Below are positions 1-7,144 of a stretch of DNA of 34,071 nucleotides, piece by piece. The notes under the pieces are model-generated. The model worked only from the letters and a program-made list of their open reading frames with translations. It searched no databases and was not told where the DNA came from. Origin of the DNA: Clostridia bacterium (GTDB taxonomy: Bacteria; Bacillota; Clostridia; Oscillospirales; CAG-272); assembly GCA_017407225.1 (NCBI GenBank), contig JAFQWY010000189.1, positions 1 through 34,071 on the forward strand, written 5' to 3'. Numbering within the stretch: the stretch's first letter is position 1; each line of letters starts with the position of its first letter. Both the position numbers and the translations under genes were made by a program.

Positions 1-36
1 GAAACACTCAGGACACATGAAAAAGTTCCTTTTTTG

Positions 37-68
37 CTTCTTTTTTCCTCGCTAAAGGAAAAAAGAAG
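37..68. other. AT-rich perfect 12-bp hairpin
   Basis: CTTCTTTTTTCC at 37-48 is exactly complementary to GGAAAAAAGAAG at 57-68, with the 8-nt loop TCGCTAAA. The stem is mostly A-T, so it is not a classical GC-rich intrinsic terminator. It lies in the 154 nt before the first gene end, a stretch with no convincing coding sequence. It may belong to an element that begins outside the window. Confidence 0.5.
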
Positions 69-95
69 AACTATATCACAGATATAAACAATAAT

Positions 96-146
96 GGCGT
101 GTTGCAAATTACATTTTTCAACGTAAATGCGACACGCCCTTTTCTT
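96..146. terminator. intrinsic terminator-like hairpin downstream of the GNAT gene
   Basis: GGCGTGTTGCA at 96-106 pairs with TGCGACACGCC at 128-138 over 11 positions including one G-U. On the plus strand it is followed by CTTTTCTT. On the minus strand, downstream of the acetyltransferase stop at 155, it is followed by a weaker ATTATTG. It probably ends the MATE-GNAT transcript and may also stop plus-strand transcription entering from the left. Confidence 0.6.
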
Positions 147-154
147 GATAATAT

Positions 155-652
155 TCAATTCTGCTGTGTGAAAATCATCCGCAGTTCCCGTGCCGGGGAT
201 CCAAGGTTGATCTCAGCCGACACGCCGTCGAAGCGGAAGCCGAATCTTTCATAGAACCGGATGGCTTTTTCGTTGCCTTCCAGAACCCACAGGGCGATTT
301 TCCTGTATCCTTCCAGTTTTTCAACGGCTTCGCGCATCAGGCGGTACCCGATTTTCCTGCCCTGATATTCCTCCGGCAGGTAAATTGCATATACTTCACC
401 GCAGTCCGGAAGAGTATCATCACGGTATGCGCCGAATCCGGCAAATCCAACCACGCGGTCCCCATCCTTCGCCACAAGGATGTTGTCGCGCCATCGGCGG
501 GCAATGGCGATGCATTTTTCTTCCGTCATTGCGGCAAGATAGCCGTCGTCCACCAGTCCCCGATAGGTTTCCTGCCATGAGAGATAGTGAACGCGCCCTT
601 TTCCGTCGGTCTCCGCATCCGTTTCCATGGGTTTGATAACAATATTTTCCAT
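155..652 (-). CDS. GNAT-family N-acetyltransferase
   Basis: A 165-aa protein of the Gcn5-related acetyltransferase fold, which moves an acetyl group from acetyl-CoA to an amine. The acetyl-CoA binding motif A is visible at about residues 86-108 (VYAIYLPEEYQGRKIGYRLM), with the Q-G-R-K-I-G pyrophosphate-binding turn. Motif B follows as WVLEGNEKAIRFYERFGF at about 122-139. The early SWQETYRGL segment (25-33) is common in stand-alone bacterial GNATs. I chose the ATG at 652 because the longer upstream reading lies inside the MATE gene in another frame and looks non-coding, and because AGAAGA lies just upstream. The start is 2 nt after the MATE stop, so translation is probably coupled. The substrate cannot be read from the sequence; a drug or metabolite exported by the MATE partner is only a guess. 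Confidence 0.88.
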   Translation of the reverse strand: MENIVIKPMETDAETDGKGRVHYLSWQETYRGLVDDGYLAAMTEEKCIAIARRWRDNILVAKDGDRVVGFAGFGAYRDDTLPDCGEVYAIYLPEEYQGRKIGYRLMREAVEKLEGYRKIALWVLEGNEKAIRFYERFGFRFDGVSAEINLGSPARELRMIFTQQN

Positions 653-654
653 CT

Positions 655-2058
655 TCAGATCTTCTTTCTGTACCAGTTGTCGCCGCTGAAGCGGTAGGTG
701 GTAAACGCGAACCGGGTCAGCTGGTCGATGAAGAGGGACACCCACGCGCCGTACACGCCCCATCCCATGGGGTAGCACAGGATGTAGGTCAGCACCGGTC
801 TTACCAGTGCAATGGAGACAAAGGACACAATCGCCGTGAACTTGGTATCCCCCGCCCCGTTGAGGCATCCCCGGTAGATGACCTGTCCCACCTGGAAGGG
901 AGCTGTCACCGCCACGATGTACAAAAGATGCCGTCCCACGGTGATGATTTCCGCCTCATCGGAGAACAGCCGGATCAGGAATCCGCCGCCGAAGGTGAAC
1001 AGCAGCACCAGAATCACACTGATGCAGACGCCGAACCTCTGTCCGATACTGCCGTAGATCAGGCTGTGGTCGGGACGTTTTCTGCCCAGATTCTGTCCCA
1101 CCAGCGCCGACGACGCCACCCCAAGACCGTCCCCGCAGGTAAAGGACAGGGTGATGATGCTCATGACAATCTGATGGGTAGCGAATTCCGTGGTTCCCAG
1201 CTCCGCAACCAGCTTGGCGTAGGAGAAGAACCCGAACCGCATAAACACCTGCTCAACGAGGGAGCCGGATCCGATGGAGAATACCGTCTTCAGCTGATCC
1301 CAGTCCCAGCGGAACATTTCCCGCCACTCCAGCTTCAGGAAACGTCCCTTCACGCACACGGAGCGGATGGAAATCACAGCCGCCGTCATGTTGCCCAGCA
1401 TAGTGGCAATGGCCGCGCCGATCACGCCCAGCCTCGGGAAGAACAAAAGCCCGTTGATGAGCAGGGCATTGAAGACCACGTTCACCAGATTGGCTGAGAG
1501 GTTGGTGGTCATGGAGATTTTCGTATTGCCGCTTCCCCGCTGCGCCGCGTTGATGATGAGGGAAATAACCGTGAAGTTCATACCAAGCATCGTGATGCGG
1601 AAGTAGGGGATGGCCAGATCAATGGTGTCCTCCTGTGCTCCCGCGAAGAGAAGCAGGGGTCTTGACACCAGAAAGGCGATGACCGTGAAGAGAGCGCAGA
1701 GGATCACCGAAATGGGCAGAACCATGGAGAGAACCTGATTGGCGCGCTTCTGGTCTTTTTCCCCGAACCGCCGGCTGACCATGGCATTGACTGCCACGCT
1801 CAGGGAGAGAAAAATGGCGTAGAACAGCAGTCTGGGCTGATTGGTCAGACCCACCGCCGCCACGGCAGTTTCCCCCACCGAGGACACCATCACCGAGTCC
1901 ACGAAGGACACCAGCCCGATGAGCACCGATTCCATCAGCGCAGGCCACGCGATCCGGATGAAATTACGGTACATCTCCTTCGCCGGGTAGTCGTCATCCA
2001 TCTTCAGGGAGTCCCTGACCATGTACTCGGGCAGAACCAGCTTCTTGAACAGATTCAT
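655..2058 (-). CDS. MATE-family multidrug/metabolite efflux transporter
   Basis: A 467-aa polytopic membrane protein of the MATE (NorM/DinF-like) family, which exports organic cations or metabolites using Na+ or H+ gradients. About twelve hydrophobic helices are seen, with family-typical stretches: WPALMESVLIGLVSFVDS near the N-terminus, AVAAVGLTNQP in the first half, and QRGSGNTK and YRGCLNGAGDTKF at equivalent places in the two halves, reflecting the internal duplication. An ATG at 2082 is also in frame, but it sits only about 5 nt after the predicted transcription start. The ATG at 2058 has GGAG 7 nt upstream, so I prefer it. The gene is followed after 2 nt by a GNAT gene in the same transcript. 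Family assignment is firm; substrate is unknown. Confidence 0.93.
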   Translation of the reverse strand: MNLFKKLVLPEYMVRDSLKMDDDYPAKEMYRNFIRIAWPALMESVLIGLVSFVDSVMVSSVGETAVAAVGLTNQPRLLFYAIFLSLSVAVNAMVSRRFGEKDQKRANQVLSMVLPISVILCALFTVIAFLVSRPLLLFAGAQEDTIDLAIPYFRITMLGMNFTVISLIINAAQRGSGNTKISMTTNLSANLVNVVFNALLINGLLFFPRLGVIGAAIATMLGNMTAAVISIRSVCVKGRFLKLEWREMFRWDWDQLKTVFSIGSGSLVEQVFMRFGFFSYAKLVAELGTTEFATHQIVMSIITLSFTCGDGLGVASSALVGQNLGRKRPDHSLIYGSIGQRFGVCISVILVLLFTFGGGFLIRLFSDEAEIITVGRHLLYIVAVTAPFQVGQVIYRGCLNGAGDTKFTAIVSFVSIALVRPVLTYILCYPMGWGVYGAWVSLFIDQLTRFAFTTYRFSGDNWYRKKI

Positions 2059-2093
2059 CACATTGCTCCGGTTGGTAATCATAGAATAACTAT

Positions 2094-2122
2094 ATTATAG
2101 CACAGGATGGGATTCAATTCAA
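2094..2122 (-). promoter_or_regulatory. sigma-A promoter for the MATE-GNAT operon
   Basis: On the minus strand TTGAAT (2122-2117) and TATAAT (2099-2094) are separated by exactly 17 bp. The expected start of transcription, near 2087, argues against the ATG at 2082 as the true start codon. Confidence 0.7.
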
Positions 2123-2162
2123 TAATTCCCGTTCATTTTCGGACTATTTGCCCAAGAAACAA

Positions 2163-2205
2163 GGCGCAGTTCCGTGGTTTCCAACAGGACTGCGCCATAT
2201 TTTTT
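2163..2205. terminator. intrinsic terminator downstream of the MFS gene
   Basis: GGCGCAGTTCC at 2163-2173 pairs with GGACTGCGCC at 2187-2196 apart from one bulged base. It starts about 17 nt after the MFS stop on the minus strand, where it is followed by TTGTTTCTT. The plus strand has ATATTTTTT after it, so the hairpin could work in both directions. It lies just upstream of the MATE promoter and should insulate the two units. Confidence 0.7.
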
Positions 2206-2213
2206 ATATAAAT

Positions 2214-3464
2214 TTACGATTTCAGCGGATTCTTTTTGAAATACCGTCTCATGTAGATCAGGAGGAAGGTGCCGATGACGGGGAACGCCGCCGCCGCCAG
2301 CATGCCGACCTTCATGCCCACCTGCTCGGGTGCGAGAGCCAGCTGTGCGCCGATCTCAGCCGCCCACGGGCTCACGGATACGGTATCAACCAGAATTCCC
2401 ATCATCTGGGGAGCCACGGATGCACCGAAGTCTCCGCCCGCCGCCATGAGAGCATATGCCGCCACGCCCACGCCGGGGATCTGTTCCTCCATGAGAATCA
2501 GGGTGCCCGGCCACAGCAGGGAGGTGAAAAATCCGGTGATCACGCAGGCGATCAGGGCAAGGACCGGACTGGGGCTCAGCGCCGCAATCAGGTAGCACAC
2601 CACAGCCGCCGCCATGCTTACCTGCAGAATGGTGATCATCTTTCCGCCGTATTTTGCGTGCAGAACCCGCGCCAGACCCAGCAGACCGATGAACGCCGCC
2701 ATGCCCAGGATGTCACCCGCCGCCTTGGGGATGGACAGAGCCGACTCCACAAAGCTGGAGATCCAGTTGGTCATGGTGTTCTCCGCCGCGCTTCCCATGA
2801 AGATGCAGGCAACGCACAGCGCCATGGCGTAGTTCCGCTTCTTCGATCCGCCCTGACCCTGAGCGGGAGTGATATCCATCTCGGGCATCTTCGAGGTGAA
2901 GAACAGCACGCTGGTGATGACGGGCAGGAATGCCATGAACAGCGCCAGCCACAGCCAGTTTTCACGGCCGAACAGGGTGAAATACAGGGTGCTGATGAAG
3001 ATTACGGCAAGGACGCCCCATGCATACATGGAGTGCAGGAAGCTCATGTCTCTTTCGTCTGTGCCGGGAATTGCCGCAAGGGCGGGGCTGATGAGCGCTT
3101 CACTGAGCCCCGCCGCAATGGAGAAAATGAAGGTTCCGATCACCAGACCCACATAGGCATACTGCGGGAAGAACGCAGGTACCAGGCAGTAGATCAGAAA
3201 TCCCGCGGAGCAGATCAGGGGCGTGAAGCAGACGGTCTTCTGGATATTGAAATACTTGGTGAAGAAGGAGAAAATCAGGTCAACCGTCAGCTGGGTGCAG
3301 AAATTCACCAGAACCAGCGTACCGAGGAGGGTGTAGGAAATGCCGTACATCTCCCGGAATGTGAGAAACAGCATGGGCGGCAGACTGAACACCGCTGCCA
3401 TGGACGGATAGTTGAAGTAGCAGGCAAACTTGGTCCGCTTGTACTCTGCGGGAATATTGGACAT
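2214..3464 (-). CDS. MFS transporter, fucose/sugar-permease-like
   Basis: A 416-aa polytopic membrane protein with about twelve hydrophobic helices and a polar central loop (SKMPEMDITPAQGQGGSKKR), the usual 6+6 arrangement of the major facilitator superfamily. Features such as the FREMYGISYTLLGTLVLVNF segment after helix 1 and the gently charged loops resemble the permease branch annotated as sugar (fucose/FHS-like) MFS carriers in Clostridia. I place the start at the ATG at 3464 because GGAGG lies 5 nt upstream. The longer reading to 3533 would start within an inverted repeat. An OB-fold lipoprotein gene lies 82 nt upstream on the same strand with no clear promoter between, so read-through is possible. 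Substrate is not determined; an uptake role for a sugar is an inference from the neighbourhood. Confidence 0.82.
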   Translation of the reverse strand: MSNIPAEYKRTKFACYFNYPSMAAVFSLPPMLFLTFREMYGISYTLLGTLVLVNFCTQLTVDLIFSFFTKYFNIQKTVCFTPLICSAGFLIYCLVPAFFPQYAYVGLVIGTFIFSIAAGLSEALISPALAAIPGTDERDMSFLHSMYAWGVLAVIFISTLYFTLFGRENWLWLALFMAFLPVITSVLFFTSKMPEMDITPAQGQGGSKKRNYAMALCVACIFMGSAAENTMTNWISSFVESALSIPKAAGDILGMAAFIGLLGLARVLHAKYGGKMITILQVSMAAAVVCYLIAALSPSPVLALIACVITGFFTSLLWPGTLILMEEQIPGVGVAAYALMAAGGDFGASVAPQMMGILVDTVSVSPWAAEIGAQLALAPEQVGMKVGMLAAAAFPVIGTFLLIYMRRYFKKNPLKS

Positions 3465-3495
3465 GGGAGCCTCCGTGTTGTCTCGATATGAATCA

Positions 3496-3523
3496 CGGGA
3501 CATTCTCCGGAGAGAGTGTCCCG
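3496..3523. repeat. imperfect inverted repeat between lipoprotein and MFS genes
   Basis: CGGGACA at 3496-3502 pairs with TGTCCCG at 3517-3523, and the interior TTCTCC / GGAGAG extends the helix with bulges. No T-run follows on either strand, so it is not a standard terminator. It lies in the 82-nt gap between two minus-strand genes and could be an mRNA processing or stabilising hairpin, or an operator for the MFS gene. The function is open. Confidence 0.5.
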
Positions 3524-3546
3524 TACGGTTCATGATATGATTTTGA

Positions 3547-4242
3547 TTACTTTACGGTTACGCCGGTGATGTGGGTGTTGGGACCTTCGTACCAGTAGAG
3601 GTAGCCGGTAACGTCAACGGTCTGGCCTGCGGTCAGAGCGCCTACTGCGGTGTATACTTCGGTTTCGGGACCGGTCAGGTATCTTTCAACGCAGAAGCTG
3701 TAGGAAGCGCCGTTGTAGGAGAGGTTTACGTAAATATCGTCGCCGGGTTCGCCGTTCTTGTATTCGATGGAATCAACGGTCATGCCCTTGAAGGTTGCCA
3801 GCTGGTTCTGGTAGTTAATGAGTTCTTCGGTGCCCAGCTTGTCGGTGAGGTCAACGGGTTCTGCAACGTAATTGCCGTCAAGGATTTCGAACTTTGCGTC
3901 CATGATTTCAACTTCGCCTGCCCATTCAGCCTTGTAGCCGGTAACCTTGATCTTGGTGCCCTGGGTCAGCTTGTTGTATTCTTCTTCGGTGCAGCCCATT
4001 TCGTATACGAAGTAGCCGCCTTCCTTGTCCTGCAGGTAGAAGGTACCCTTGTTGTCCCACCAGGACTGCTTAGCCTGAACGTATGCTTCGATCACAACTT
4101 CGGTGTCGAGCTCAGCCGCAGCGTATTCCGCATAGGTCATTACGCCTTCGCCCTTTACGTCAGCATCGGATTCAGCCGCGCCGCAGCCGATCAGAGTCAG
4201 TGCGAAAGTAAGAGCGAGAATGAGGGAAAGAATCTTTTTCAT
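3547..4242 (-). CDS. lipoprotein with two OB-fold-like domains
   Basis: A 231-aa predicted lipoprotein. The N-terminus MKKILSLILALTFALTLIGC is a signal peptide with lipobox L-I-G-C, so Cys20 would be lipidated and the protein held on the outer face of the membrane. Two stretches look like OB-fold beta-barrels as found in secreted bacterial YhcR-type domains. The first, about residues 45-120, contains GTFYLQDKEGGYFVYEMG and GTKIKVTGYKAEWAGEVEI. The second, about 145-231, contains GQTVDVTGYLYWYEGPNTH. No enzyme motif is visible, and a binding or scaffold role is only a guess. The start has AAAGGAG upstream and its own promoter. The MFS permease gene lies downstream on the same strand. Confidence 0.8.
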   Translation of the reverse strand: MKKILSLILALTFALTLIGCGAAESDADVKGEGVMTYAEYAAAELDTEVVIEAYVQAKQSWWDNKGTFYLQDKEGGYFVYEMGCTEEEYNKLTQGTKIKVTGYKAEWAGEVEIMDAKFEILDGNYVAEPVDLTDKLGTEELINYQNQLATFKGMTVDSIEYKNGEPGDDIYVNLSYNGASYSFCVERYLTGPETEVYTAVGALTAGQTVDVTGYLYWYEGPNTHITGVTVK

Positions 4243-4293
4243 TGTCGTTTCTCCTTTGGTTTTGTTTAAAGTTTTGAAAAACCTACACTTCTA

Positions 4294-4321
4294 ATTATAC
4301 TCAATTTTCCCCTCAAGTCAA
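4294..4321 (-). promoter_or_regulatory. promoter for the OB-fold lipoprotein gene
   Basis: Minus-strand TTGACT (4321-4316) and TATAAT (4299-4294) are spaced by 16 bp, about 50 nt before the start codon. No clear terminator separates this from the end of the preceding lipoprotein gene at 4358, so some transcripts may span both. Confidence 0.7.
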
Positions 4322-4357
4322 GGTGTATTCTGACTGTTTTTTCCTCCCCTGTCAATT

Positions 4358-5704
4358 TCAATCTGTGTTTTCTGCATGAATGTCGGAAATTTCGTCCGCC
4401 TGCTCCGGTGCGCCGTCTTCGTCCACCAGCTCCGTGCTGTGTTCATGGATCAGATAGGCACGGGTGTGTCCGGTGTTCTCCCCGAATTCTGTGGTGAAGT
4501 AAACGTCCCGCATCTCGCTGTAGAGACCCGTGATGTGCTCGTTCACCGCAAGAGTCTCCCCTTCCCGGGCAACAACGGTGCGGATGTCGCTCAGCCCCAG
4601 CATATCCAGACTGTACCGCACGATCTCCCGCACACCGTTCTCATCCGCCTCGATGGTGTACAGCTCCGTCAGAGGACCGTCCGTGAGAAGCGCGGCGCCG
4701 ATGCAGTTTTCCGCCACCGTCCGCCGGTGTCCGTCATCCTTCAGCGTGCGCACCGTCGTCTTCTGTGTCAGAAAATCGTACACGCTGTAGAACACTCTGT
4801 CCCGCCCGTAGCCAAGCTGTGTCACAATCACGGCATGGGATTCTCCCAGATCCGGCGCGCCCAGTGTCACCTGCTCGGAGAAATCACAGCTCTGCTTTAT
4901 GAAATTCCTGCCGTCAAAGTAGTAGAAGCTCTCATTCGCCTGTGCCGCCGCGCCGAAGTGATCGCTTGTCAGAAACAGTCCGTCAAAGTCCTCGATCATG
5001 GCAATCCGTTCATTGGCACAGTCGTACAGGATCAGGTTCCGGTTGTACTGGGTCAGCGTGAACTCCACATCCTGCGTATAGGCAATGTACAGGACCCCGT
5101 ATGCGGCTCTTGTAATGGTGCAGTGCCAGGGCAGACGTACCACCACATCCATCTCGTGATTCAGAATGGAGTAGCGCATGAGGTAGTTTTCGTAATCGAT
5201 GCTCCACTGGCCGGTTTCCTGCTCCTCCGCCTTGTATTTGGCGATGAAGTAGACGTAATCCTCCCACACGTGTCCGCCCACAAGACTCAGATGGGTGCAG
5301 GGCATCTCATCGTTTTCCCGGCAGACCTTGTCCGTACACAGCTTGATCCGCTCCGCTCCGCCGGTGAGGAAGTTGCCGTTGGGCCTTGCCGAATCCACCA
5401 TGGTGCCGCCAGCCTGCTCCACGCGCACCGCTTCCAGAGTATCGTATTCAATGTACCGCCTGTCTTCGGGCTTATTCTTCACAAACTTGATTTTCTTCAG
5501 GTCGTCAAATTCCCCGTAGTCAAGCAGGGGCACATTCCGCACCGTGCTCCAGTCCAGAAAAACCGATGCACCGGATGCGTATGCTTCGTAATCCGACACT
5601 TCCCTCTCGGGGACATACTCCTCCGTTTCCGTGGCTTCCCCGCTCAGATCCGCACAGGACGGCAGGATCATTGCAGCCAGCAGCAGTATGAACAGCTTCA
5701 GCAT
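4358..5704 (-). CDS. lipoprotein of unknown function, possibly beta-propeller-like
   Basis: A 448-aa predicted lipoprotein whose signal peptide MLKLFILLLAAMILPSC carries lipobox L-P-S-C (Cys17). The mature part is rich in beta-strand-like segments ending in aromatic pairs (VYFIAKYK, LYIAYTQDV, FYYFDGRNF, VFYSVYDF, VYFTTEFG) at roughly regular spacing. That pattern suits a beta-propeller or similar repeat fold. A compact cluster C-x4-C-x7-C-x-H (LCTDKVCRENDEMPCTH, about residues 122-138) could bind a metal or form disulfides. I do not recognise a named family with certainty. AAGGAG lies upstream of the ATG at 5704, and a perfect-consensus promoter lies about 50 nt further up. A sensor or ligand-binding role at the cell surface is inference only. 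Confidence 0.75.
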   Translation of the reverse strand: MLKLFILLLAAMILPSCADLSGEATETEEYVPEREVSDYEAYASGASVFLDWSTVRNVPLLDYGEFDDLKKIKFVKNKPEDRRYIEYDTLEAVRVEQAGGTMVDSARPNGNFLTGGAERIKLCTDKVCRENDEMPCTHLSLVGGHVWEDYVYFIAKYKAEEQETGQWSIDYENYLMRYSILNHEMDVVVRLPWHCTITRAAYGVLYIAYTQDVEFTLTQYNRNLILYDCANERIAMIEDFDGLFLTSDHFGAAAQANESFYYFDGRNFIKQSCDFSEQVTLGAPDLGESHAVIVTQLGYGRDRVFYSVYDFLTQKTTVRTLKDDGHRRTVAENCIGAALLTDGPLTELYTIEADENGVREIVRYSLDMLGLSDIRTVVAREGETLAVNEHITGLYSEMRDVYFTTEFGENTGHTRAYLIHEHSTELVDEDGAPEQADEISDIHAENTD

Positions 5705-5753
5705 AATACACTCCTTATGTCAAAAGTTGGTTTGTCAAATTTAACTTTACTAT

Positions 5754-5782
5754 ATTATAGCTCACACGCTTCCGTTTGTCAA
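5754..5782 (-). promoter_or_regulatory. perfect-consensus sigma-A promoter for the 448-aa lipoprotein gene
   Basis: Minus-strand TTGACA (5782-5777), exactly 17 bp, then TATAAT (5759-5754). The leader that follows holds two further TTTGACA-like words at about 5721-5737, a short direct repeat that might bind a regulator. Confidence 0.85.
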
Positions 5783-5783
5783 G

Positions 5784-5837
5784 ATACAAACACAAAACTG
5801 CCGCATCCGGAAACCGGCTTCCCGGAATGCAGCAGTT
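5784..5837 (-). terminator. intrinsic terminator of the beta-helix protein gene
   Basis: Read on the minus strand, AACTGC-T-GCAT and CCGG form a long stem with CCGG, ATGC-G-GCAGTT (5837 down to 5796, one bulge and one G-U), followed by TTTTGTGTTT. It lies about 60 nt after the stop at 5896 and directly before the lipoprotein promoter. Confidence 0.8.
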
Positions 5838-5895
5838 CTGCCTGTGTATTTTAGCTCACACGGAATCACTCGGATTTTTGCTCCGAAAGGAGGGA

Positions 5896-6897
5896 TCAAT
5901 AGTAAGTGCCGGTCATGTAGGTCTTGTAGGTATCGTCAGTGGTAAGATCCCGGTTGACCGAGAGCCGTTCCATGACGCCGTGACCGCCTTCTTCCGCCAC
6001 GGAGAGAACCACATTTTCCTTGCTGTCCCGGTGGAAGCCGATATTGAAATTGGTCATCACCGAGTTGAACTTGCTGTCAGCACGGAACGCGGTCTGCTTG
6101 CCCCGTGCCGCATACCAGAACGTGAAGCAGCTGTCGTAGATGCCCCGTGCATGGCCGGTGGTGCGGAATCCGATGCCGAAATGGTCGCTGTAGCAGAAAT
6201 TGTACCAGTTGTTGCCGGCATAGTCCCAGAAACCGCAGCTGTTTTCGTAGTCCTCATAGGAGCAGGTGTACAGGGGATGGATGTTCCGCATGGAGTTGCC
6301 GGCGGACTGGAGCATCACACCTACCTGAACCCTGGCGATTCTCATGTTGGAGAGTGTGTTGTCGTAGCCCTGCAGCAGTACGCCGATGGAGTCAACAGCC
6401 CCGTTGCCGATGATGTTCACGTCCATGATGTCGCAGTCGGAGGAGCCGGAGTTGGCGCCGTGCTTGATGTGCAGGCCGATCTTCACATGCTTGATGGAAA
6501 CGTCGCGGACCTTGGTTTCACGGCCGCCGTCAATGGAGATGCCCTTGGCGATGCCGCTGCCGTCCACGATACCGCCGGTGAAGGCGTAGTTGGAGCCGAT
6601 GGTGTAGATGTCGTTTGCGGGATGGATGGCGCCCAGACGCACCATGGCTTCGTCACTGTCCCAGTTTTCCGCCGCCTTGAGAACGGCATAGTTGGACAGC
6701 CGCAGATCCACGCTCTTTTTCGGATGAGCGGGGGTACAGATGGGCTTGGAGAGCAGATACACGCCGTCGGGGAAGTAGATGGTGCGGTTGGGATTGTCGT
6801 CGATGATCTTCTGGATGGCATCGGACAGATCCTGTGTGCCGTCGGCGGTCACATAGTCGGTCACAATCACGTAACCCAGTCGGGATGCTTTGGTCAT
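5896..6897 (-). CDS. right-handed beta-helix protein, pectate-lyase-3-like
   Basis: A 333-aa protein. The first 60 residues carry the signature of the Pectate_lyase_3 / pectin-lyase-like fold: VTDYVTADGTQDLSDAIQKI then RTIYFPDGVYLLSKPI (an ADG-x-D-x-x-AIQ-type start followed by YFPDGVY). The rest is a run of short beta-strands with turn motifs (FTGGIVDGSG, GISIDGGRETKVRDVSIKHV, GVLLQGYDNTLSNMRI) typical of coils in a parallel beta-helix. Such proteins are polysaccharide lyases, hydrolases or epimerases, or phage tailspike parts; the exact reaction cannot be told. No signal peptide is visible, so it may act on imported sugar in the cytoplasm. GGAGG lies 8 nt before the ATG. It is divergent from an XRE regulator and has its own promoter and terminator. 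Confidence 0.8.
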   Translation of the reverse strand: MTKASRLGYVIVTDYVTADGTQDLSDAIQKIIDDNPNRTIYFPDGVYLLSKPICTPAHPKKSVDLRLSNYAVLKAAENWDSDEAMVRLGAIHPANDIYTIGSNYAFTGGIVDGSGIAKGISIDGGRETKVRDVSIKHVKIGLHIKHGANSGSSDCDIMDVNIIGNGAVDSIGVLLQGYDNTLSNMRIARVQVGVMLQSAGNSMRNIHPLYTCSYEDYENSCGFWDYAGNNWYNFCYSDHFGIGFRTTGHARGIYDSCFTFWYAARGKQTAFRADSKFNSVMTNFNIGFHRDSKENVVLSVAEEGGHGVMERLSVNRDLTTDDTYKTYMTGTYY

Positions 6898-6936
6898 GGG
6901 AATACCTCCGTTGTGTGATTTGTTTTGGATATCGCT

Positions 6937-6965
6937 ATTTTAGCATAGAGATGCGGCGGTGTCAA
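6937..6965 (-). promoter_or_regulatory. promoter for the beta-helix protein gene
   Basis: Minus-strand TTGACA (6965-6960), 17-bp spacer, TAAAAT (6942-6937), about 40 nt before the start codon. Confidence 0.8.
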
Positions 6966-7062
6966 GAGATTTTTTGTGCATAATATCGGAAAATTGACGG
7001 GAGTCCAGCTTGGAGTGGAGGAACGCAACTCTCTGTTGAACGGTATGGCGACGAAGCGGTTA

Positions 7063-7091
7063 TTGTGTTTGGCTGCGGGATATGCTACAAT
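7063..7091 (+). promoter_or_regulatory. promoter for the XRE regulator gene
   Basis: TTGTGT (7063-7068), 17 bp, TACAAT (7086-7091), with an extended -10 TG one base upstream (ATATGC-TACAAT). It lies about 53 nt before the start codon. Confidence 0.6.
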
Positions 7092-7144
7092 ACAGTCACA
7101 GGATACGGCCGTGCCTGAATCAAACCGATAAGGAGAACTAAAAA

